Shown here: piece after piece, positions 18,339 to 25,535 of the stretch
Layout of the letters: the number at the start of each line of letters is the position of its first letter
Numbering within the stretch: the stretch's first letter is position 1
Source of the DNA: PALSA-505 sp035308365
GTDB taxonomy: Bacteria; Actinomycetota; Actinomycetes; Streptosporangiales; Streptosporangiaceae
Assembly: GCA_035308365.1 (NCBI GenBank)
Contig: DATGGU010000023.1
Coordinates: 1 to 64,000, forward strand
Reading direction: 5' to 3'
DNA: 64,000 nucleotides
The notes under the pieces: generated by a model
Told to the model about the DNA's origin: nothing
What the model saw: only the letters and a program-made list of their open reading frames with translations
The model's database searches: none
Made by a program: the position numbers and the translations under genes

Positions 18339-18670
18339 GGCGTGACGGCGAGCGGCTTGCCGACATCATCGAGGCCGCAGAGAAGATCTCTGTGCGAGTC
18401 GGCAAAGGCAGGCGGGTGTTCGACGCCGACGAGGATGTCCAGATCGTCTTGGTGCACCTGATCCAGGTGATCGGTGAAGCGGCTTCAGGCCTGTCGGATG
18501 AGCTGATTTCGGAGCACCCAGAAGTGCCCTGGCGTCAGATCATCGCCATCCGCAACAGGGTCGTGCACGGCTACTTCGAGGTTGACCTCGACATCCTCTG
18601 GGATGTAGCAGATATCGATGTTCCCCGCCTGGCCGATCAAATACGACAGATCAGATCGAGCATGCATTAG
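18335..18670 (+). CDS. hepT: HepT-like HEPN ribonuclease toxin
   Basis: A 111-aa all-helical HEPN protein. The RNase motif is RNRVVHGY: Arg73, four residues, His78, with Tyr80 at the position that MntA modifies in studied pairs (R-x4-H-x-Y). The catalytic motif is intact. GTG at 18335 overlaps the mntA stop. The pair is a compact toxin-antitoxin unit that may act in phage defence or plasmid stability. Confidence 0.85.
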   Translation: MRRDGERLADIIEAAEKISVRVGKGRRVFDADEDVQIVLVHLIQVIGEAASGLSDELISEHPEVPWRQIIAIRNRVVHGYFEVDLDILWDVADIDVPRLADQIRQIRSSMH

Positions 18671-19251
18671 GCTCCGGAACCCGAGTATGGCTCGGAGCTA
18701 CCGAAGCGTGACCGGCGACAACGGTATTTGTGAAAGCAGGGCAGTTGGTACACTGGCTATCCTTGGAGGAAAGAACACGTTTTTAAGTGGTCTTTATGAC
18801 TATTTAAGTTATTATTTCCCATCTTTATTGTTGGTGCCGAATTCCGCAAGAAGGTGCTAGATCCAGGCCGGGCCTATCGCGAAGCAATGCCTGCGAGTTG
18901 GGCAATGGGGAGCAAGGGAGATGGCTCCGCAAGATAGCCCTACCTGTGAATGAGCTAGGCGATCTGCGCTAGCCGAGCGACGTTGGCCGCCCGTATGGCG
19001 GGCGTCTCGACGCGGAGCCCAGTAGGGGTGCGCCGACGGCACCGTGCAGCGGTGTCGTTCTCGACCGGCGAGCGTCAGCGTCAGCTCGCCGATGCGGTTG
19101 GCGAGCTGGCCCACAAGGAGCTGCGCCAGGCCAAGACGCAGGCACATCCGTAAGGCATCTGGCATGAAAGTGGCACGGCGCCCGAGGAGGGCTCGCAAGG
19201 ATCATGGCTGTATCTGTCTGGCAAGCTTCTGAACTGCGAAAACTCGTGTGC
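18671..19251. other. intergenic stretch with a low-GC patch and gene scraps
   Basis: The region 18770-18850 is strikingly AT-rich for this genome (runs such as TTTTTAAG and TTATTATTTCCC). A 57-codon frame from ATG 18688 to 18860 (ending VPNSARRC) is not recognised. Near 19065-19152 a frame reads ERQRQLADAVGELAHKELRQAKTQAHP and then stop, like the tail of a lost gene. No intact gene is seen. Confidence 0.45.
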
Positions 19252-19324
19252 GCGCCCGGCAGGATTCGAACCCGCGACCCGCTGCTTAGAAGGCAGCCGC
19301 TCTTTCCAGCTGAGCTACGGGCGC
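19252..19324 (-). tRNA. tRNA-Arg (anticodon TCT)
   Basis: On the minus strand 73 bases fold into a standard cloverleaf. The acceptor stem is GCGCCCG/CGGGCGC, the D arm GCTCAGCTGGAAAGAGC, the anticodon stem GCTGC/GCAGC around CTTCTAA (anticodon TCT), and the T arm GCGGGTTCGAATCCTGC. CCA is not encoded. It borders the accessory region and could be its integration site. Confidence 0.95.
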
Positions 19325-19634
19325 CTGGCTACCCATTGTGCATAGTCAAGGTCACGCGTAGGCCACACTACGGGGTGGGCCAGATCACGGTGACACGATG
19401 ACCAGGCAAACATCGGCCATTGCCAGTTTATGAAAGACCTGCGGCGCACTAGTTGCGTGAGTCGAATGTTACATACGGTGACAATGGGGTAGCTTGCGGA
19501 CGCGTCGGCGAATCTGATTTGCTCCGCACGCTTGACGCTGCTGTTCTCGCCCTGGAATCCGGGCCCGTGGATCCCCGGTTGTGATCGGTGATCGTGAAGA
19601 GCTGATCATGGGCGGCTGGTGAGAGGAGAGGGCA
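19325..19634. other. intergenic stretch upstream of the EamA transporter gene
   Basis: No gene seen. It must hold promoters for the tRNA (minus strand) and for the transporter. A GAGAGGAGAGGGCA site precedes the GTG at 19635. Confidence 0.5.
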
Positions 19635-20645
19635 GTGCTGGCTGGGATCCTCGCGCTGGCCGCGGCGGTGGGGTATGGGGTTTCTGATTTCGCGGCGGGG
19701 CTGGCGTCTCGCAGGGTTGATGTGCTCGCGGTCACTTTTCTGGGCACGGTGTGCAGCCTTGCCGTGAGCGCGCTGGCGCTGCCGTGGATGGCTGGGCACG
19801 CGCCGTCGGTAGTGGCGTTGGCCTGGGGAGCTGGCGGAGGCCTTGGCGGTATGGCCGGGGCGCTGTGTTTGTACGCGGGATTCCGCCGGGCGGCGTTCAG
19901 CGTTGCCGGGCCGCTGAGCGCGGTCAGCTCGGCTGGACTGTCGGTCATCGCCGGTGTTGCGCTTGGTGAGCGGCCCTCGGCGCTCTCCGTGGCCGGGATC
20001 GTGGCCGCACTGCCAGCTATCGTCCTCGTGTCGCTCACCGCGGCACCGGCCGGCGGCGGCAAGCCGGCTGACCTCAACGGGAGCGTGGCCGCGCTGCCGG
20101 CCATCGTGTTCGCGTCGCTCCCCCCAGCGCCGGCTGGCCAGGACACGCCCACCGGTGCGGGGGCTGCTGGCACCGGGCCCGCTGAGGCGGGCTCTGGCTC
20201 GGCGTTTCGTTCGGTACGCCATGGGACTTTGGCCGGGGTGGGGTTGGGACTGGCGGCCGGGGTCGGATTCGCGCTGATGTTCGTGGGGCTGAACCGGGCT
20301 GGATCGGCGGCGGGGGTGTGGCCGGTGATCGCTGGGCAGGTGGCGGAGGTGATCGTCCTGGTGGGGGTGCTGGCTGGTACCGGACGGGCCTTGACCCCGG
20401 TGCGGGACGCGGTCGCTCTGCCGGTGCTGACCGGGGTGTCGGGTGGCGGCGCGACCATCTTGTACTTCGTCGCCACGCACAAGGGGTTTCTGGCCATCGC
20501 GGCGGTCCTCACCTCGCTGTATCCGGCGGTGACCATAGGGCTGGCCCGGGTGTTCGCGAGCGAGCGTCTGTCCGCCACCCGGCTGGCCGGGCTGGTGCTG
20601 GCCGCAGCGTCGGTGACGCTGATCGCTCTCGGCGGGACAGGCTAG
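19635..20645 (+). CDS. EamA/DMT-family transporter
   Basis: A 336-aa protein with about ten hydrophobic segments in two homologous halves (LAGILALAAAVGYGVSDFAAG... and TLAGVGLGLAAGVGFALMFVGL...), typical of drug/metabolite exporters. The central loop is longer than usual: a 28-residue unit starting VAALPAIV is repeated in tandem (20001 and 20085), which duplicates one membrane segment in part. GTG at 19635 has a good ribosome binding site. It converges with the next gene and overlaps it by four bases. Substrate unknown. Confidence 0.85.
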   Translation: MLAGILALAAAVGYGVSDFAAGLASRRVDVLAVTFLGTVCSLAVSALALPWMAGHAPSVVALAWGAGGGLGGMAGALCLYAGFRRAAFSVAGPLSAVSSAGLSVIAGVALGERPSALSVAGIVAALPAIVLVSLTAAPAGGGKPADLNGSVAALPAIVFASLPPAPAGQDTPTGAGAAGTGPAEAGSGSAFRSVRHGTLAGVGLGLAAGVGFALMFVGLNRAGSAAGVWPVIAGQVAEVIVLVGVLAGTGRALTPVRDAVALPVLTGVSGGGATILYFVATHKGFLAIAAVLTSLYPAVTIGLARVFASERLSATRLAGLVLAAASVTLIALGGTG

Positions 20646-21037
20646 ACACCCGGTGGTGAGGTGACCAGGCGGACCATGACAACGTTGAGCCGGCGTTCGG
20701 CCACGGAGCCCACCGGCCAGTCCGCCACGAGGTCCATCAGCTCATCTGCTTCGTCCTCGGCGGTGACCGGATCCCAGCCCTGCTGAGACAGGCTCGACCG
20801 GATCGCCTCGATGTAGTCGTCTCTGGTGAATCCCGGGATGTCACGGACCATGGCCGTGGTGGTCGCCTGGTGAGAGTTGAGCCCGGCGAACGCCCGGCCA
20901 CAGCCGCACCTGCCGTCGGGGTCGCCACGGTCGGACGAGCAGATCATGCCGAAGTGCACGAGCTCACCCTCGATGCACCAGTTGAAGTCGTTGTGACGTT
21001 CGCCCTGCGTGCGGGACGTTGCGGTGAGGATTTTCAT
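20642..21037 (-). CDS. conserved actinomycete protein of unknown function
   Basis: A 131-aa protein from ATG 21037 after AAGGACG. Its N-terminal half is Cys-rich and resembles a small conserved actinomycete family (MKILTATSRTQGERHNDFNWC, then CSSDRGDPDGRCGCGRAFAGLNSHQATTTA). Four cysteines in CSS...CGC plus the first Cys could bind a metal. The second half is helical (TRDDYIEAIRSSLSQQGW). No enzymatic motif is visible. Confidence 0.65.
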   Translation of the reverse strand: MKILTATSRTQGERHNDFNWCIEGELVHFGMICSSDRGDPDGRCGCGRAFAGLNSHQATTTAMVRDIPGFTRDDYIEAIRSSLSQQGWDPVTAEDEADELMDLVADWPVGSVAERRLNVVMVRLVTSPPGV

Positions 21038-21212
21038 GATCGCGTCCTTGCCGGTCGCGGGCCGCTCCCCGGGGCTGGGAGCGTTCTGGCACCCAGACCA
21101 ACAGATAGCAGTTGGTACCGACAAATTCGGGCTGGTGATCGATAGGTTAGCGCGCACGGAGGGTACGGATCCGCGAATGGCCGGACCGGTCCGTAAGAAA
21201 TCCCTTCTGGCC

Positions 21213-21264
21213 GGAATCCAGCGCGTTGCAGCCTTTGCCGGCTGGAATCCAGCGCGTTGCAGCC
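21213..21264. repeat. two direct copies of a 21-bp palindrome-containing element upstream of glyA
   Basis: The 21-base unit beginning GGAATCCAGCGCG occurs at 21213-21233 and 21244-21264, 31 bases apart (three helical turns). The second copy sits in a perfect palindrome GCTGGA-A-TCCAGC (21241-21253), and the first has one mismatch. This spacing on one DNA face suggests a cooperative operator about 100 bases before glyA. Confidence 0.7.
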
Positions 21265-21359
21265 GTTGACGCTGGCGCGGCGGGCGGCGGTGGGGTAGGG
21301 CAGAAGCGTGCTGGCTGTGTAACCTCATGCCGAGGCTACGGTCAGCGCAGGAGGTCATC

Positions 21360-22628
21360 ATGCATCAGCCGCCCGTTCCGCATATTGCCAGTACGGACCC
21401 GGAGCTCGCCGAGCTGATCAATGCCGAGGCGCGGCGCCAGTTCGAGAAGATCCGGCTGATTCCGTCCGAAAACTACGTCTCGGCCGCCGTCCTCGAGGCG
21501 TCCGGGACCGTGCTGACCAACAAGTACTCAGAGGGGTATCCCGGGCGGCGTTACTACGAGGGCCAGCAGCTTATCGACCCGATCGAGAACCTGGCCAGGG
21601 ACCGGGCGAAGGAACTGTTCGGCGTCGATCACGCCAACGTGCAGCCCTACTCGGGCTCGCCGGCCAACCTCGCCGTCTACCTGGCGCTGGCCGAGCCGGG
21701 TGACACCATCATGGGCATGTCGCTGCCGATGGGCGGTCATCTGACGCACGGCTGGCCGGTGTCGGTCACCGGCAAGTGGTTCAAGCCCGTGCAGTATGGC
21801 GTCCGTGCCGATACCGGCCGCGTGGATCTCGACGAGGTACGGGACCTGGCCCGCCGGGAGCGGCCCAAGCTGATCTTCTGCGGCGGCACGGCGATCCCGC
21901 GCACGATCGACTTCCCGGCGTTCGCCGAGATCGCGGCCGAGGTGGGAGCCGTCCTCGTCGCCGACATCGCACACATCGCCGGGCTGATCGCGGGGGGCGC
22001 GCATCCGTCGCCGGCCGGCCACGCCGGGGTTATCACCACGACCACGCACAAGACCCTGCGAGGGCCGCGTGGTGCCATGATCATGTCGGCTGCCGAGCAT
22101 GCGAAGGCGCTGGACCGGGCCGTCTTCCCCGGGCTGCAGGGCGGGCCGCACAACCACACGACGGCAGCGATCGCGGTGGCGCTGCGGGAGGCCGCGCAGC
22201 CGGAGTTCAGCGAGTACGCCGCCCAGGTGGTGCGGAACGCGAAGGCGCTGGCCGCCGCGCTGACCGAGCGGGGCTACACGCTGGTGTCGGGCGGGACGGA
22301 CAACCATCTGATCCTGGCCGACCTGACCAGCCAGGGCATCGGCGGCAAGCCGGCCGCCCAGGCGCTCGACCGGGCCGGTATCGAGCTCAACTACAACACC
22401 GTCCCGTTTGACAAGCGCAAGCCGTTCGACCCGTCCGGCATCAGGCTCGGCACCCCGGCGGTGACCACCCGTGGGCTGCGGGAGGAACACATGGCGCCGA
22501 TCGCGGCCTGGATGGACGAGGCGATCACGGCGGCGGCGAAGGAGGACGAGGCGACGATCGAGCGGATCGCGGGGGAGGTTCGCGAGCTGCTGGCCGGCTT
22601 CCCGATGGCTGGCTGGGCCAGCTCCTAG
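21360..22628 (+). CDS. glyA: serine hydroxymethyltransferase
   Basis: A 422-aa PLP enzyme that converts serine and tetrahydrofolate to glycine and methylene-THF. ATG at 21360 follows GGAGG. Landmarks are LIPSENYVSAAVLEASGTVLTNKYSEGYPGRRYYEG, the PLP lysine 231 in TTTTHKTLRGPRG, and the C-terminal NYNTVPFD...SGIRLGTPAVTTRG. All are standard. It stands alone and has a repeated operator-like element upstream. Confidence 0.97.
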   Translation: MHQPPVPHIASTDPELAELINAEARRQFEKIRLIPSENYVSAAVLEASGTVLTNKYSEGYPGRRYYEGQQLIDPIENLARDRAKELFGVDHANVQPYSGSPANLAVYLALAEPGDTIMGMSLPMGGHLTHGWPVSVTGKWFKPVQYGVRADTGRVDLDEVRDLARRERPKLIFCGGTAIPRTIDFPAFAEIAAEVGAVLVADIAHIAGLIAGGAHPSPAGHAGVITTTTHKTLRGPRGAMIMSAAEHAKALDRAVFPGLQGGPHNHTTAAIAVALREAAQPEFSEYAAQVVRNAKALAAALTERGYTLVSGGTDNHLILADLTSQGIGGKPAAQALDRAGIELNYNTVPFDKRKPFDPSGIRLGTPAVTTRGLREEHMAPIAAWMDEAITAAAKEDEATIERIAGEVRELLAGFPMAGWASS

Positions 22629-22786
22629 CTCCAGGATCGTTTACCTGGCGCCGGCCCGGTGTGAAAGGCCTTCGGGATCCCAGAATTACCGGCGTGTCGT
22701 ATGCGGTACAACCATGTATGCGATAACCTGTTCGAAGGATGTCATATATGTACGTCTGTTGATCCGGTCCCGGGAGGTGAGCGCAC

Positions 22787-24421
22787 GTGCCCGAACGCCA
22801 GCCTGAGTCGCAGGAGGAGATCCTGGCGGCCTATGCGGAGTCGCTCACCGATGCGGACATTCCGCCTGAGGATGAGGCGTATCACTGGCCCGATCCCGAT
22901 ACTGGGCCGCCGGTTGAGCTGCTCGGGCTGACCTATCAGGAGCTGACCGATCAGGAGCTGGGCGAGCTGTTCGATGCGGCTCCTGCCCAGCCCGCCCCGG
23001 TGATGTGGCCGCTGAGCTATCCGGCTGCTAGCAGGCCGCTGGGGCCGGGCGGGTTCGTGCCGGGGGAGCGGCCGGGGCGGGGGTTTGCCCAGGGTGGGGT
23101 GCTGGATGAGCTGCCCGCCTCGATGGCGCTGGCTGGGTTTGCCGACGATGCATACCGGCTGGCCGCCGCCCTGGATGATGACTCGCTGATCGGGGTGTTG
23201 CGGGCGTGGCGCCGGCTGGCGTCCTGGGCGTCGGCGCGGGAGCTGGCCATGGTCGCCGAGCTGGCCCGCCGGCGGCCCGCGCCCGGTACTCCACCGGCCG
23301 CTGCGCCGGGGCGGTTCCCAGTGCAGATCAGTGAGTTCGCTGCCGATGAGGTTGGGCTGGCGCTGACGCTGACCGGGGTTGGCGGCCGGGCCGAATTTGG
23401 TCTCGCGCTGGATTTGGCGGACCGTCCGATGATCGCCAGTGCGCTGGAGGCCGGACGGATCGATCTGGCGAAGGCCCGGATCCTGGTGAGCATGATCTGC
23501 CCGCTGGAGCGGGCGCATGCTGACGCGGTTGAGGCCAGCGTGCTGCCCCGGGCGGGCGAGCTGACCACGGGTGAGCTGCGGGCGGCGTTGCAGCGGGCGA
23601 TCTTGGCAGTGGACCCTGGCGCGGCGCGACGGCGCCGGGAAGCGGCACAGCGCGACGCACGGGTGGAGCACTGGGCAGACCCGGAGGGGACGGCTACGCT
23701 GGCCGGGCGGTCGCTGCCGCCAGCGGAGGTACTGGCCGCTGACCGGCGGCTGTGTGCGATCGCCAAGGCCTGGAAGAAGCAGGGTGCTCAAGATGGGATG
23801 GATCTGCTGCGAGCGCATGTGTACCTGGCATTGCTGCTCGGCCAGCCCATCGACACTCCGCCGCGGAGCCTGCTGCTGCCCGCCGGGCAGGGCCACGCCG
23901 GCACCGGTTCATCCGGTCAAGCGGGCGCCCGCGCGGCTGGTCAGCCCGGCCCTGCTGCTGGCCACGGTCAGCAAACCCGCTCATCGGATCAAACGAACAA
24001 CCCAGCGGCCGGCCAGGGCGAGTGCGGCGCGCAGGACAGGGCTGAAGCTGGCTCGGATGGGCCGGGTCCCAGCGGTTCTGGTACGCAGGACGAGACGGTT
24101 CCGGCAGGGTTGCGGCAGCCCGCTGGCGGGGTTCCGGTGCCGCCGCTGACCGGGGAAGTCAACGTGACGATTCCCCTGGCCACGCTGCTGGGACTGGCGG
24201 ACCGGCCGGGGGAGGCCGGTGGGTTCGGGCCGCTGCATGCTGATACCGCCCGGATCCTTGCTGACGCAATGGCGCGCCATCGCGATACCCGGTGGGGTGT
24301 GATCGTGACCGGCCAGGACGGCCGGGCCATGGGCTGGGGCGGTGGCATCCGCGCCAATCCGGTTTCGGCGGGCGGCTGGAAGATCACGCTCACCACCGAA
24401 CCCATCGCTCCCTACCCGTAG
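22787..24421 (+). CDS. DUF222 (13E12-type) protein lacking the HNH nuclease domain
   Basis: A 544-aa protein from GTG 22787 after GGGAGGTGAG. Residues about 125-290 carry the DUF222 core (RAWRRLASWASARELAMVAELARR, ADEVGLALTLT, GRIDLAKARILV). A low-complexity Gly/Ala/Gln linker spans about 360-450, and the end has VTIPLATLLGLADRPGEAGGFGPLHADTARILA. Most relatives finish with an HNH motif (CxxC...HH...N); here the protein ends before it. These proteins are multicopy in actinomycetes and often linked to mobile DNA. Confidence 0.75.
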   Translation: MPERQPESQEEILAAYAESLTDADIPPEDEAYHWPDPDTGPPVELLGLTYQELTDQELGELFDAAPAQPAPVMWPLSYPAASRPLGPGGFVPGERPGRGFAQGGVLDELPASMALAGFADDAYRLAAALDDDSLIGVLRAWRRLASWASARELAMVAELARRRPAPGTPPAAAPGRFPVQISEFAADEVGLALTLTGVGGRAEFGLALDLADRPMIASALEAGRIDLAKARILVSMICPLERAHADAVEASVLPRAGELTTGELRAALQRAILAVDPGAARRRREAAQRDARVEHWADPEGTATLAGRSLPPAEVLAADRRLCAIAKAWKKQGAQDGMDLLRAHVYLALLLGQPIDTPPRSLLLPAGQGHAGTGSSGQAGARAAGQPGPAAGHGQQTRSSDQTNNPAAGQGECGAQDRAEAGSDGPGPSGSGTQDETVPAGLRQPAGGVPVPPLTGEVNVTIPLATLLGLADRPGEAGGFGPLHADTARILADAMARHRDTRWGVIVTGQDGRAMGWGGGIRANPVSAGGWKITLTTEPIAPYP

Positions 24422-24425
24422 TTAA

Positions 24426-24767
24426 CTATCCGTAGCTCACTACCTGCAGGCACATGAACTGCCTGATACCGAGCATCCCGAAGGACGCTCGCATCACCGG
24501 GTTGCAGGCGGACATGACGGCGCGCAGTGCATCCGGCCTGCCGGAGTCCCTGCCCACGAACTGGGGGCCGGCCGCGTGGTAGCCGAACGTCAGCGGGATC
24601 ACGATGACGTCGCCGGAGAGCCGGGCGCCCACCGGGGTCACGTAGCGGCGGCCGGAGCGGCGGCCCACATGATGCAACTGGGCCGCGACCGGGAAATGGC
24701 GCTTCCCGGCGAGCCGGACAAAGACCGGGTTGAGCAGCCGCGTCATGGGCCGCATGACCGTCCGCAC
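24426..24767 (-). CDS. deazaflavin-dependent nitroreductase-like protein, internally shortened
   Basis: This 113-aa protein matches the F420-dependent DDN family at both ends: MTRLLNPVFVRLAGKRHFPVAAQLHHVGRRSGRRYVTPVGARLSGDVIVIPLTFG and MRASFGMLGIRQFM. The usual middle part, about 30-35 residues with the W-x-x-N-V/aggrNV and GGCTLR-like strands that help bind F420, is replaced by a short unrelated stretch. The family is normally about 145-150 aa. It may be inactive. It converges on the DUF222 gene with a four-base gap. Confidence 0.55.
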   Translation of the reverse strand: MRTVMRPMTRLLNPVFVRLAGKRHFPVAAQLHHVGRRSGRRYVTPVGARLSGDVIVIPLTFGYHAAGPQFVGRDSGRPDALRAVMSACNPVMRASFGMLGIRQFMCLQVVSYG

Positions 24768-24827
24768 CAGCGCCGGCGGCCGGACGGGCAGCAGGTCACC
24801 GGCGCTGTTAACGATGATCTTTCCGTT

Positions 24828-25019
24828 TCACCGGGCGCTCATCACTGGTGGTCTATCCGCAGGGACGGCGCAGGCCCGCCAAATGTGACAACCAACGCTC
24901 GGGTGAACGGTCTGGGCCTTCGACGCCGGCGCGTTGCTCGCCATCATCACGATGGATACCACCAGCAGCACCACGCCGGTGATGCCGAGCACCCACCTGG
25001 ACCGGGCGGCGGTAGACAT
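24828..25019 (-). CDS. small single-pass membrane protein
   Basis: A 63-aa protein from ATG 25019 with a strong AGGAG six bases upstream. A single hydrophobic segment (WVLGITGVVLLVVSIVMMAS) lies near residues 9-28, followed by a short Cys-containing tail. No family is recognised. The ribosome binding site and membrane segment support a real gene. Confidence 0.5.
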   Translation of the reverse strand: MSTAARSRWVLGITGVVLLVVSIVMMASNAPASKAQTVHPSVGCHIWRACAVPADRPPVMSAR

Positions 25020-25166
25020 GATCGGCTCCTAGCAGGGGGCTGTTTCCCGATGCCTCCACGCTGCCGGTTCGCGCCGCCGTGGCCAATGGCGCTACCACCC
25101 GTAATCGAGGGTCGGGTTACCCCCACCGCACCGGGGGGCCTACCCCACCCTTCACTGACCGTAGTA

Positions 25167-25230
25167 TAGAGAATTTATTCTAGTTACGTGGATTGAGAGG
25201 TGGTCTAGGCGAATTTATATTCTATTTGAC
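25167..25230. promoter_or_regulatory. AT-rich palindromic region upstream of DUF6504-dnaE2
   Basis: AGAAT-TT-ATTCT at 25170-25181 is a perfect inverted repeat in an unusually AT-rich block, and a related GAATTTATATTCTA stretch follows at about 25210. It does not match the actinobacterial LexA box (GAAC-N4-GTTC). It could be a promoter or operator of the mutagenesis operon. Confidence 0.35.
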
Positions 25231-25249
25231 GAAGGGAGGGGAAGCGGCG

Positions 25250-25528
25250 GTGAGCAGGATGTACGGCGAGCCGATCGAGGTGAGAGACGAAGACGGGCGG
25301 CCGGTCAGGTTCGTCTGGCGGGGGCGGCTCTACACCGTGCTCGGGGTGCTCGAACAGTGGGTGATCAGCCGGGAGTGGTGGCAACGCAACGACCCGGATG
25401 CCGAGGTTGCGCCGGAGCGGGAGTTCTGGCGGGTCGAGGCGAAGATACCGGATGTGCCGTCGGTGATCTGCGAGCTGCGCCGCGACGTCGAAGCCGGCGA
25501 CTGGCTGCTCGTCCGGATCTGGGACTGA
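25250..25528 (+). CDS. DUF6504 protein
   Basis: A 92-aa protein. GTG at 25250 preceded by GGGAGGGGA is the natural start. The sequence MYGEPIEVRDEDGRPVRFVWRGRLYTVLGVLEQWV...EFWRVEA...ELRRD...WLLVRIWD is characteristic of DUF6504, a small beta-rich family usually encoded beside Y-family or DnaE2 polymerases in actinobacteria. It ends seven bases before dnaE2, so the two are an operon. Function unknown; a role in translesion synthesis is inferred from context. Confidence 0.8.
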   Translation: MSRMYGEPIEVRDEDGRPVRFVWRGRLYTVLGVLEQWVISREWWQRNDPDAEVAPEREFWRVEAKIPDVPSVICELRRDVEAGDWLLVRIWD

Positions 25529-25535
25529 GCACGCG

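Noticed and set aside
19206..19401. Short frame reading through the tRNA-Arg (VCAPGRIRTRDPLLRRQPL)
   Set aside because: It is the well-known translation of an antisense tRNA gene, not a protein.
25167..25182. LexA/SOS box before dnaE2
   Set aside because: The palindrome is AGAAT-TT-ATTCT and does not match GAAC-N4-GTTC.
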